From Doryteuthis pealeii (taxonomy: Eukaryota > Mollusca > Cephalopoda > Myopsida > Loliginidae), in the NCBI GenBank assembly GCA_023376005.1, contig CM042157.1, forward strand, positions 85,653,534 through 85,717,533: DNA of 64,000 nucleotides, written 5' to 3'. A program made the position numbers and the translations under genes. Positions 51,151 through 60,665 of the stretch are shown here, one piece after another (the first letter of the stretch is position 1; every line of letters begins with the position of its first letter). The notes under the pieces are model-generated. The model was given only the letters and a program-made list of their open reading frames with translations, did not search any database and was not told the DNA's origin.

Positions 51151-51690
51151 CCCGAATCAAGCACAAACTTTTTCAACATTAAATGTATAGTAATTTTGGG
51201 GTTTTTGTTTGTTTTTAAGCAATACGTAATAAAAAAAACAACTTTAATCCCCAAACCCCTAAATTGTAACCCAATTTGAAAAAAGTTCATTCATAGACTG
51301 TAGTTAAACTGTTATTGGGGACCTCCAAAAACTTTCCGTTTTAATTTTGCGACCGTTGTGCAAGTTCAGCCTAAAATATATACATTAATTTGACAACAAA
51401 TAAGAGACAAAAACACGGCTTGGAAAATATGTAAGTGGGGCTGGAAATTCACCTGGCAATGGCTCACTAAAACATATCATAAATTAAGGCAGGAGGCCGG
51501 GATGCCATAAGATCAAAATTAACAAAACACATTCCTGTAATTTACATAATTTCAATATTATAATTAAAACAAACATGTTACTTCTTTTTTTTTTTCAATT
51601 CATTTTAATTTTACATTGGGCATTTAAGCGACACCAGACCATTTGGAATGTTTCATTTTTAAAATTGGGTGAAATAAAATGGGACAAATG
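50550..51690. other. AT-rich intergenic stretch with a long (GT)n
   Basis: Only microsatellites are recognised: (GT)n at 51099-51148. No gene. Confidence 0.55.
51099..51148. repeat. (GT)n microsatellite
   Basis: About 24 GT units with one interruption. Confidence 0.97.
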
Positions 51691-51805
51691 AGAAATCCGT
51701 GATTAAGTAACACCAGATAATCTTGAATTATATTTTTGCATTGCATCTTGAACAATTTGGACGGTCTCATTTTTAAATAGAGGGTTTTGCTGGTTGATAA
51801 TGGAC
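51690..51805. repeat. Reverse-complement fragment of the 17960-18415 repeat
   Basis: TTGCATTGCATCTTGAAC, CAATTTGGACGGTCTCA and TTTTTAAATAGAGGG match the reverse complement of about 17975-18060. Confidence 0.6.
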
Positions 51806-51980
51806 GGAAGATTTATGAACAAGTGTATTAGTATATAGATGATAAAAAGGGACAAACTTTTGGCATATCACGTTGACTAAGCAAACCGAGGAATTATAAT
51901 CCCGAAATTGATTCGTCGGTAAGATGTTTATATAGGGACATAAGATAGAGGCAGACCACCAACCTGATTATGGGTCTATC

Positions 51981-51982
<2 letters not shown>

Positions 51983-52021
<39 letters not shown>
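51983..52021. repeat. (CA)n microsatellite
   Basis: About 19 CA units; a (ACG)n run is at 52245-52263. Confidence 0.97.
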
Positions 52022-52024
<3 letters not shown>

Positions 52025-52348
52025 ATGGTCTGCTCTTATCGTTTCTGAGACAGAAGCATCTGTTCCAATTGGTGTTAATTCTGTTCCACGCAGAACACGG
52101 ATTTTGAGGAATTAATCTCTCCGGAAAGTTGCAAGACGAGAAAACGAATGTTTGCAATGGCCGAGTGGAAATGTTTCTTTCTGATTAGACATTTTCTTCT
52201 TCTTTTAATTCATTGATCTCTCAACGTCTGTCGTTTTTGCAAAGACGACGACGACGACGACGACAGATCATCGATCTCGCAATCTCTAAGTTCGGCAAAA
52301 AGTAACGGGATTACAACGGTTTGTTTAGAAGTTTCAATTTCTCTTCCG

Positions 52349-52950
52349 CCCTGTCGGCTGGGGCGTTAGAATGCACCGACTGCACCTCTGCAGAGGGGTA
52401 AGACTCCCCCAATGGGGCTACCTGTTGGCCGTGGGTGGCGACTCGTGATGCTTAAGGATGGAGCCCGGGTGGATGAGCAGTTCATGACATGCAATACTCC
52501 ACTTTGGCCCTATCTTGAGCTAGACGGGCGGTCGGAGAGGCCCCCTCCGATCAATCGGCTGGTCACGTCAAGCCCTAGCACCTATATGATTTTCCCAACC
52601 CTATTGCTCTTATGGCAAGCCCCAACCCCTTTTTATCATATCGATGCTAGAAGGCGGTGGCTGCGTGTCTACATGCCCTGGGAATGACGTTAAACTCTAT
52701 CTGATGGTGAGGTTCCAGTTTTGGAGGTTTGAGGAATGTGGAGCACCCCTTCATCACCATTGCTCCCTGGTCCACTCTGAGCCGGAGTGGTAGTACCTGT
52801 TAGGGTCCCATCTATGGGTTAAATAGAAAAATGTATTTATAAAAAAATTATATTATCCATTAAAAATTGATTTATTTCAAAACTTTATCGGCATTAAATG
52901 ACCCACTGAAGTTGATATGCCGTAAAACAAAACAAAAACAAACAAAACGA
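52349..52950 (+). mobile_element. R1 copy, full length, sense on + strand
   Basis: CCGCCCTGTCGGCTGGGGCG to GATATGCCGTAAAACAAAAC with an (AAAAC)n tail. The sense strand has a 91-codon frame (52412-52687) also found in other copies. Confidence 0.93.
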
Positions 52951-52954
52951 AGTT

Positions 52955-53065
52955 CAAATCCTAGACGAAGCTACAGTTCACAGCGCTAATACCCTTGGTA
53001 AAGGTATGAATCCAACTCCAGCTATGGTAAATAGTAGGCAAGACTGTTCTTTAAACTATTATTTG
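52955..53065 (+). mobile_element. R2 SINE, central fragment
   Basis: GTTCAAATCCTAGACG (B box region), CAGCGCTAATACCCTTGG and CCAGCTATGGTAAATAG. Confidence 0.7.
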
Positions 53066-53195
53066 TGGTTATATCTTCCCTTGAATTCCTTTTCAACGTG
53101 ACCACCAACTATGGTGTTAAAACGAAACCCTGTGATGACGCACCAGAAATAACCATCGGCTTTTAAACCAAAAACATTAAAATACTTGTCGCCCC

Positions 53196-53245
53196 ACAAA
53201 TTAAATGGCATATCAGCCCTTGTGGGTTATTAAATGCCAAATTTT
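53196..53245 (-). mobile_element. R1 hairpin-end fragment
   Basis: AAATGGCATATCAGCCCTTG...GGGTTATTAAATGCC. Confidence 0.6.
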
Positions 53246-53359
53246 ATATATATATAGCAGTTTGGAAAGATCGAGTGTCCGACGAAGCGAGTGGAAGGTG
53301 TTCAATGAAATAGACAATTCAGATCACTTTCATTAACTTTATGTCTATTAATAAATACT

Positions 53360-53600
53360 GGTAGTTGAACGCCTTCTAGAAGCTTATGATAAAAAAACTG
53401 TTTGGTGGTTGCTATAAGTATTTCCAATTTGAAGAATACGCTCATGATAATCATCTAGGTGTTGGAAATTGATATATGACTAGCTAATTGATTGGATTGT
53501 GCCTCTCTGACCGACCGTCTATCCCAGGAAAGAATAGAAGTAAGGTGTTGCATGTTATGGGGTCACTTGGTACGCGTATCATAGACCGCTCAGCCACAAT
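53360..53600 (-). mobile_element. Old R1-related fragment
   Basis: CGCCTTCTAGAAGCTTATGA, TGACTAGCTAATTGATTGG and GACCGACCGTCTATCCCAGG are diverged central R1 blocks; 53700-53765 holds another (GGGCTCCAAAATTGGAAC, CATACCCAGGACA). Confidence 0.6.
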
Positions 53601-53769
53601 AATTCAATGAACGAAATGAAGATGAATTTCAGCTTTTTCTTTCTTTTCTTTCTTTTCTCCTTTCTTTTCCTTCTTCCTTTTCCTTCTTGTTTTCTTTTCT
53701 CAGGGCTCCAAAATTGGAACTTCTTCATTAGATGCAGTTTAACGTCATACCCAGGACATTTGTACATTT

Positions 53770-54012
53770 TGAGTTGTTTTTTTAAAATCTGTGCACGAAT
53801 TACAAAAGGGTCTAGGGATACCACGAAATGTTCTCGACTTTCATATTCTTCACATTGCCTGCATAAATTCTTGTGCAGTTCCCATCTTTTTTTCTCTAAG
53901 TGTTTCAAGTTAAAGTCGTACAGCCTTACAGCAGCACTGACAAAACTACAGCTTGGAATAATTTTCGCTTCATCTTATCAGAGAGATCATATTTCTATAT
54001 GATCGATAATCT
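53770..54012 (-). mobile_element. LINE reverse-transcriptase remnant
   Basis: The minus strand holds decayed versions of the blocks at 54480-54660: a GATCATATAGAAATATGATC...AAGATGAAGCGAAAATT stretch corresponds to 'SIIW.S.L.DK.KR..FQAV', followed by KHLEKKRWELHKNLCRQC, like 'LTKRLEKKLDGN.TRML'. Confidence 0.6.
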
Positions 54013-54067
54013 ATATTTACAAGTCCATGCATTTCCTATAGATGAGAAGTCACATAGGACCAATATT

Positions 54068-54137
<70 letters not shown>
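54068..54137. repeat. (GA)n microsatellite
   Basis: About 34 GA units; the longest pure simple repeat in the window. Confidence 0.97.
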
Positions 54138-54139
<2 letters not shown>

Positions 54140-54227
54140 AAAAGGACACGGTATTAAAATTCATTCTTTATTTTAATTTCCGTCAATGAAACTAATCTAT
54201 CATTCGGCCCATATTACATTTAGGCAG

Positions 54228-54510
54228 CGATTAGAGAATAGGCTAGATGAGAGCTGCACGAGAATATGACCTTTAGGCACCCCTTTTTGATATCGATTAA
54301 GAAAGGACAGGTTTTTCATTTACACCGTCAATACCCGTTGTCTTTTAGGGGTTAGTTTTATAATTAAAAAAAGATCTAAAAGTCGTCTGTTAAAACAACC
54401 GGATATTGACGGTGTAAATGAAAAACCCGTCCTTTCTTAATCGAGATCAAAAAGGGGTGCCTAAAGGTCATATTCTTGTGCAGCTCCCATCTAATCTATT
54501 CTCTAGTGGC
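54228..54510. repeat. Foldback of ~120-base arms
   Basis: 54228-54350 and 54385-54510 are reverse complements with few differences, sharing GACCTTTAGGCACCCC and TTACACCGTCAATACCCG. The arms contain the LINE block LENRLD.SCTRI in both orientations, so the foldback duplicated part of the LINE. Confidence 0.75.
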
Positions 54511-55040
54511 TTAGTTAGGGTCCAGGTGGTGCAGCCATACAGCAGTACTGACACGAAAACGGCCTGAAAGAACTGTCTCTTTAACTTGTCTGTGAGATTG
54601 GACCTCCATATGATCGATAATTTATCTATAGCAGCCCCTATACGTGCATTAACGTAGGAAGCGCGTGGTGTAATTGTTAAAGTCATGGGAAATGGACTCG
54701 TCGCCCCGAGTTCAAATCCTGGACGTGGTAATTGTATTTCACTTAGCGCTAATACCCTTGGGAAAGGTATGAATCCTACTCTCCCTCCAGCTATGGGTAA
54801 ATAGCAGGGCAGACTAGGCTCTTTAACCATGGTTAGGTAACCAGTCTAGGAGAAGGAAAACTCTGAATTCAAACCTGTTGAACTCCGCTTAATGAATTGA
54901 CCTTGTGTCGCATCCTGCTCGTGCGGAGGGGTTGGTAAATATATATACGTGCATTAACGTCGTTTTCTGTGGAGGAGATGTTACTGCCTAAGTATCTAAA
55001 TTGTTCTACAGAGTTTAGGAGTTTGCCATCGATGGTTGAG
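54480..55040 (-). mobile_element. LINE reverse-transcriptase segment, inverted 5' part
   Basis: Minus strand frames encode SCSTIDGKLLNSVEQFRYLG and SNISSTENDVNARI, then (after the nested SINE) NARIGAAIDKLSIIWRSNLT, LKRQFFQAVFVSVLLYGCTT and WTLTKPLENRLDGSCTRI, the palm-to-thumb part of a LINE reverse transcriptase. Confidence 0.85.
54656..54945 (+). mobile_element. R2 tRNA-derived SINE, full length with 15-bp TSD
   Basis: TACGTGCATTAACGT at 54641-54655 and 54946-54960. Starts AGGAAGCGCGTGGTGTAATT (A-box-like), B box CGAGTTCAAATCCTGG, body GCGCTAATACCCTTGGG and GGTAACCAGTCTAGGAGAAG, ends GGGGTTGGTAAATATATA. I do not assign its central domain to a named superfamily. Confidence 0.93.
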
Positions 55041-55257
55041 CAAGACGAACTCATAAGCGACGTCCCCCTGTGGAAGCCAGCACATGGACAAGCCAGTGTG
55101 GGCCGACCAGCAAAAACGTACGTTGATCAGCTCTGTGCGGATGCAGGATGCTGCATAGAGGACCTCCCGAGAATGATGAGCGATAGGAACGGATGGAGAG
55201 AGATTGTCATGGATATCCGCGCTGAAAGTGCGACATGATGATGATGATGATGATGAA
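55041..55257 (+). mobile_element. LINE ORF2 C-terminus and (ATG)n tail
   Basis: The + strand frame reads DELISDVPLWKPAHGQASVG, RPAKTYVDQLCADAGC and ends WREIVMDIRAESAT with a stop, followed at once by (ATG)n at 55236-55254. It is the natural end of the LINE whose upstream part lies inverted at 54480-55040. Confidence 0.88.
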
Positions 55258-55259
55258 AG

Positions 55260-56000
55260 GTCATATGGTCCTATGATTCTATCTCAAATAGAACCTATGC
55301 TTATATAACACTTAGAACATATGATTCTATAACACTTCGAATGTACCATTCTATAACACTAAGATAGAATCTCTGCATAAAATCAAGATTTAGAATCCTG
55401 GAGTTTGAAACACCGACTTTTGGCACCGATAAGAAACATACAACGGCAGATCATCGTCTTCTTTACCCCCAGTCCCCGCGGTTGGGGGGTGGCGGGTTAT
55501 TCTATCCCGGATTGTTTCGATTCACCTTTTGCCGAGATGATATGGTATTTCCAAATAAGTGACAGCTGTTAATATTGAATTGGGATTGGTTTCTTATTGA
55601 TTTCATCTTTTGTTTCTGTTGGTTTTCGTTTTGGTCAATATCTGAATTTGATCATCCAATGGTCTAAACCCCCCCTTTTTCCTTTCATGTTTGTTCTTCG
55701 ACGCCACCCCCACCCCCACCACTCACTCACCCCCCTCTCTCGTTCATACTTTGTCCATCATCGAATTGACCATCTGCCTATCCATCTGTTTCGCCAAAAC
55801 GCCTTGAGCTATTGATATTAGGGGCCGGGGGGGGAGGGGGCTCTACTTGACTTGACGCGCTTTTAATGGTCGGGTCTCGGATTTTATTAATTTAGATTCA
55901 ATTTCTCATCGATTAGAAGATAAGTATATCGTTATTAAAACCAAACTGGAAGACATTCGAAAGTAGGTGCGTGCTATTATTACAACTAACAGCGTTACGT
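55260..56000. other. Intergenic stretch, weakly repetitive
   Basis: 55290-55370 repeats GATTCTATAACACTT-like units; 55822-55841 has several G runs. No gene recognised. Confidence 0.5.
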
Positions 56001-56002
56001 GG

Positions 56003-57500
56003 TGAATTGGTCACCCCGTCGGCGGGGCTTAGAATATGCTGTAAAGAAGAGTCACAATGTATAATGACAAACGATAACACGATAAACTTTGGAAAACTTT
56101 ATTCTACTTAGAATTATTGGTACACTTATTAAGAGTTTATATAGTCTAGTATTCCCTAGAGAATTCTCCAAAGGGGAGGTAATCATAAAATAGGGGAGGC
56201 AACTCTCAATATGAATTGGTCACCCTGTCGGCGGGGCTTATAATATGCTGTACAGAAGGCGGCTAGGGACAAACATTGTGTGCAATAAGTAATTAAGAGT
56301 TACCTCCCCTACGTAGAACTCTCTAGGGAATACTAGACTGTTATTGCCAATTGATCTTTTGATATATTTGCACTTTCCGTGTGTGTCAAAAAGTCCAATA
56401 AATATTAAATTCTTTCCAATATGGCGCTATTTAAAGGTCATAAATGGAATTCTGTTGAATTATTGGTACACTTATTAAGAGTTGATATAGTCTAGTATTC
56501 CCTAGAGAGTTCTCCAAAGGGAAGGTAATTATAAAGTAGGGGAGGCAACTCTCAATATGAATTGGTCACCATGTCGGCGGGGCTTAGAATATGCTGCTAG
56601 GGACAGACATTGTGTGCAATAAGTAATTGAGAGTTACCTCCCCTACGTAGAACTCTCTAGGGAATACTAGACTGTTATTGCCAATTAATCTTTTGATATA
56701 TTTGCACTTTGCACACGTTTGTGTCAAAAAAGTCCAATAAATATTAAATTCTTTCCAATATGGCGCTATTTAAAGGTCATAAATGGAATTCTGTTGAATT
56801 ATTGGTACACTTATTAAGAGTTGATATAGTCTAGTATTCCCTAGAGAGTTCTCCAAAGGGGAGGTAATTATAAAGTAGGGGAGGCAACTCTCAATATGAA
56901 TTGGTCACCCTGTCGGTGAGGCTTAGATTATGCTGTACAGAAGGCGGCTAGGGACAGACATTATGTGCAATAAGTAATTGAGAGTTACCTCCCCTACGTA
57001 GAACTCTCTAGGGAATACTAGACTGTTATTGCCAATTAATCTTTTGATATATTTGCACTTTGCACACGTTTGTGTCAAAAAAGTCCAATAAATATTAAAT
57101 TCTTTCCAATATGGCGCTATTTAAAGGTCATAAATGGAATTCTGTTGAAATTATTGGTACACTTATTAACAGTTTATATAGTCTAGTGTTCCCTAGAGAG
57201 TTCTCCAAAGGGGAAGTAATCATAGAGTAGGGGAGGCAACTCTCAATATGAATTGGTCACCCTGTCGGCGGGGCTTAGAATAGGCTGTACAGAAGGCGGC
57301 TAGGGACAGACATTGTGTGCAATAAGTAATTGAGAGTTACCTCCCCTACGTAGAACTCTCTAGGGAATACTAGACTGTTATTGCCAGTTCATCTTTTGAT
57401 ATCTTTGCACTTTTACGTGTGTGTCAAAAAGTCCAATAAATATTAAATTCTTTCCAATATGGCGCTATTTACAGGTCATAAATGGAATTCTGTTGAAATT
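56003..57500. repeat. Tandem foldback array, ~340-352-base units
   Basis: Units start GAATTGGTCACC at 56003 (short variant), 56213, 56559, 56898 and 57250. Each unit holds an inverted repeat: GAACTCTCTAGGGAATACTA against TAGTATTCCCTAGAGAGTTC, plus TTGAGAGTTACCTCCCC against GGGGAGGCAACTCTCAA. It looks like tandem copies of a small foldback element. Confidence 0.85.
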
Positions 57501-57639
57501 ATGCTCATATACACGTGTACATTATATAATTTATCATATGTTGTCGGAAAATTTGCAATATTCAATCAACATGTCCACGGAACAACTAATTTAGCCCACT
57601 TAGCACTTACTGTATTTTCCATAACGTGGTCAGATCCTC

Positions 57640-57990
57640 GCAAAATGGGTCTCCAGGATATGACACTAAACTGCATGTGATGGTAAGACTCTACTTCTGG
57701 AGATCTGGGAAGTGTGGATTACCCCTTCATTGCCATTACTCTCAGGTCCACTCTGACCCAGAGTTAAACTGCATCTAGTGGTGAAGTTCCAATTCTGGAG
57801 CTCTGGGGAGTGTGGAGTACCCCTTCATTGCCATTACTCCCAGGTCCACTCTGACCCAGAGTTAAACTGCATCTAGTGGTGAAGTTCCAATTATGGATCT
57901 CTGGGGAGTGTGGAGTACCCCTTCATTGCCATTACTCCAGGTCCACTCTGACCCGGAGTGGTTAGTTAGTACATGTTTGAATCCTCTATT
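57640..57990 (+). mobile_element. R1-related fragment with an internally triplicated block
   Basis: A block of roughly 95 bases (GAAGTTCCAATTCTGGAG, GTGTGGAGTACCCCTTC, CAGGTCCACTCTGACCC) occurs three times in a row; the same block occurs once in ordinary R1 copies. It ends GACCCGGAGTGG...TACATGTTTGAATCC. Confidence 0.8.
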
Positions 57991-58029
57991 GATCAAATAA
58001 ATGTTTTTGAAAAATCATTCCGTATTCGA

Positions 58030-58290
58030 TAGGAATACTTGATATCATATAAATATGTGTAATTATTTGTATTGAGAATAGTTATTTGAAGTTATAATTG
58101 TTTACTAAGGATTATTATTAGTTACTTGAAATCCGATAACTACGTGCAAACAAATGAAGTATTATTAAATAGAAATAATTACTTGAAACCATATGATTAT
58201 TAGTATTAGATAGGGACACTTGAAACCAAACAACTGTGTGCGAATTATTTGTATGAGATAGAAATACTTGATATCATATAAGCTGTGTGC
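58030..58290. repeat. Degenerate tandem repeat, ~55-60-base period
   Basis: CTTGATATCATATAA...GTGTGTAATTATTTGTAT-type units recur with substitutions (ACTTGAAACCATATGATTA, ACTTGAAACCAAACAACTG). Confidence 0.55.
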
Positions 58291-58569
58291 AAAAAAAAAA
58301 AGATACCCCCCCCATAAAAAACCCCTTTAAGAAACAAGTACATAAAGGTGTAAATGCAAACGTACAATAAACGCGATTCCCTCACCTCAGGCATAAACTA
58401 ACCTTAGATAGGTTGGCTACCGTTTTAAATCAATCATAAAATTACACAAGGACGTATTAAATAAGTTAAAAGAATTGCTTTTTTTTTTTACATCGTTTAA
58501 TATCTTCTGATATAGATGTAGTAAAAAGAAAACCAGTGTTTAGACTTTAGCAATTAATAATAATAATAA

Positions 58570-59105
58570 TCTTATTATTTAATGGAGATTGTGTGGTATT
58601 CTGTCTGTAACCGAAACTATATAACAACACAAATCCAATTTCCATAGTTATTTACGTAACATTTTCCATGATTTCATTTCATAGCGGTTACAGTGTGGAA
58701 CGGGAAGGCTAATTTGCATATTGATTTTTAAACATTTGATTTTAATAAATATTGCTTAGTATTATTGATTTCTAATTGTTTGTTTTATCTAATGACATAT
58801 GAGCAAAGATCTCTTCAATAAATCTTAAAGAAAATTTATTAACGAGAAGAATAACTGTAATTTATTCTTTACTTCCTATCTTTAACTAAAATAGTTAAAA
58901 TATGACAATTTAGCAATGAAAGGCTGGAGTGATTGCAGAGTAAGTTTCACTTGTTCTGTTTTTTTTAATTATAGCCCCCCTATGTTTTCAAATAGTTTTA
59001 TCTGCATTCTTATTTAGTTTCATTAGTCTTTCTAATTTAATATGATATTTTATTGCAATGAAAACTTAAATACGTGCACCCGGAGGAATGCATTATATTA
59101 GCTAG
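58570..59105 (+). mobile_element. R4 Helitron copy (iii), complete
   Basis: A|TCTTATTATTTAATGGAGAT with TCTGTCTGTAACCGAAAC at the start and GTGCACCCGGAGGAATGCA then TTATATTAGCTAG|T at the end: 5' TC, 3' hairpin-like element, 3' CTAG, and A/T flanks, as for Helitrons. 536 bases, no coding capacity. Confidence 0.85.
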
Positions 59106-59134
59106 TAATAATAATAATAATAATAATAATAATA
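59106..59134. repeat. (AAT)n microsatellite at Helitron 3' end
   Basis: TAATAATAATAATAATAAT follows CTAG directly, and a shorter (AAT)n precedes the element. Confidence 0.9.
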
Positions 59135-59169
59135 TCCTTTAGCTAGTATATTAGGTCTGAGACCGTCAG

Positions 59170-60085
59170 CTGTTCCTTATAAATATTCATCTTAATTCAT
59201 AGATAATCTGTGGAAAGATTATAAATATTCTGACATTGCCCCTGAAGGAGTTTAGAGATGGTTATTCACTATTGATGCATGGTATTATATTCCATGTGTA
59301 GCGTTAGTTTGTATTCGCCTGGTTGAGTTGTCTGCCCCTTTTAGTTTGGATGATGCCCGCTAGGGCACCATAGTATTTAAGCGCCGGGTTCAACACTCTC
59401 GCTCTCTTTTTCCTGTTTCAGCAACTACGAGCCACATGGGGTAGATTTTAGCTAACCCTTCTCGTTGGGGCTCCTCCCCTTACATTACTGTAAGTTTCTT
59501 TTACAGCATGGACTATCGCTAGTCTCATGTCTGTACTCTTTTAATGTATAAGTTACATTCATGAATGAGTCTTATCTTTATTTGTGTACCCCTTTTTATA
59601 TGTTACCTTTCATATGTACGTTGTATCTACTGTTATCCATGTGCTGTGTATATTAAATGTTTTGTCCGTTAACCTTCGTCGGAGTTATTTGTATCCAAAT
59701 TAATTAATAACATTGAACCATCCTTATACATGTTTCACCACTCTGTTACTAAAATAATTTTGTCTGCATTTGCTTTAACTAACATTTTTTTTACGAGTTT
59801 TAATTTATGTCCCTTGTATTGATATTTGAGCAATGTTTAGTAGGACAAAGTTCGTTGAATAAAAACCATGTGTAATTTGTGTAGACTTCAATCATATCCG
59901 CTCTTATACGTCGTAAAACCAAACTTGGTAAGTCAATGCTCCAAACCACATCAGCAAATTCCAAATGGGTCTTACCAATGCCATAGTGAATAATTTTTTT
60001 CAAGCATTTCTTTATCGACTGGTATTCCATTATGACCTTCGTATTAATCCTCAATACCTTGTTTTAGCCTACTGGAAACTCAGCC
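59170..60085 (-). mobile_element. LINE C-terminal fragment A, with nested LTR
   Basis: The minus strand encodes HLEFADVVWS and SLVLRRIRADMIEVY and FLFNELCPTKHC, the typical 'RR.RGDMIEVYKI..G' and downstream region of a CR1/L2-type LINE ORF2 end; its last part (TWNKLP..IVNAPSLNSFK equivalent) is decayed. A solo LTR splits it at 59297. Confidence 0.75.
59297..59730 (+). mobile_element. Solo LTR nested in LINE fragment A
   Basis: Comparison with the uninterrupted copy at 62395-62460 places the insertion between ...TTCCATG and CATGTTTCACC, giving a CATG(T) duplication. The element starts TGTAGCGTTAGTTTG and ends near CCTTATACA. A TATTTAAG TATA-like box is at about 59371 and a TATTAAATG polyA-like site near 59650. 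Confidence 0.75.
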
Positions 60086-60665
60086 TAAAATGCGTTTTTG
60101 ACAAAATGACTTTAGCCCCCCCCCTAAAGAAAATAATTTACCAAAAATCAGAGAATTATCGGATTTTAATGAAATTTTCAAGTGTTTATTTATCAATGAA
60201 TGATCTTTATAATGCATTATTTATTTTATTTCAAACTTTCTCATTTTTTTCAGGTCACTTAATTTTGACCCCCCTTATGTTGGGGGCGTAACATTGTTAA
60301 AGTTGGGTCCTAAACTTGATACTGAATTAGCAGTATAAATAAGAGATAAAAGAGCCGAAGTTATGAATAAGAAACAAAAAAAATGTTTTACGGGTGGCTA
60401 TTCTATGAGAAAATAAGTACCGAGAATCGAAAAATAAATGTAAAAAAAAAATATAAAATAATTTTTTTAGGAGATTTCTTTTTTTACTCATTTCCATAAT
60501 TATTTAATTGACTATTATCTTATTAAAAAAAGTATATATCGATATTTTTTCTGCGAAAATAGAATTTTTCTTCAAAAACTTCGTGAGTATAAAGTAAGGT
60601 TTGCATTAAATAGATATTTTATTTCTAGAAACAAAATATACATTTTAAACTTAATATCAAGAGCC
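60085..60665 (+). repeat. R6 block, direct copy 1
   Basis: TGACAAAATGACTTTAGCCC through TTATGTTGGGGGCGTAACA and CGGGTGGCTATTCTATGAG match 62868-63480. Confidence 0.8.

Noticed and set aside
51099..52021. Threonine/histidine or valine/cysteine repeat proteins
   Set aside because: These are translations of (GT)n and (CA)n microsatellites.
56003..57500. CRISPR-like array
   Set aside because: Units of about 345 bases with no separate spacers and an internal inverted repeat; the window is eukaryotic.
57459..57680. A 73-codon open frame at the end of the foldback array
   Set aside because: Its start lies in the repeated unit (GGCGCTATTTAAAGGTCAT) where other units have early stops; no domain recognised.
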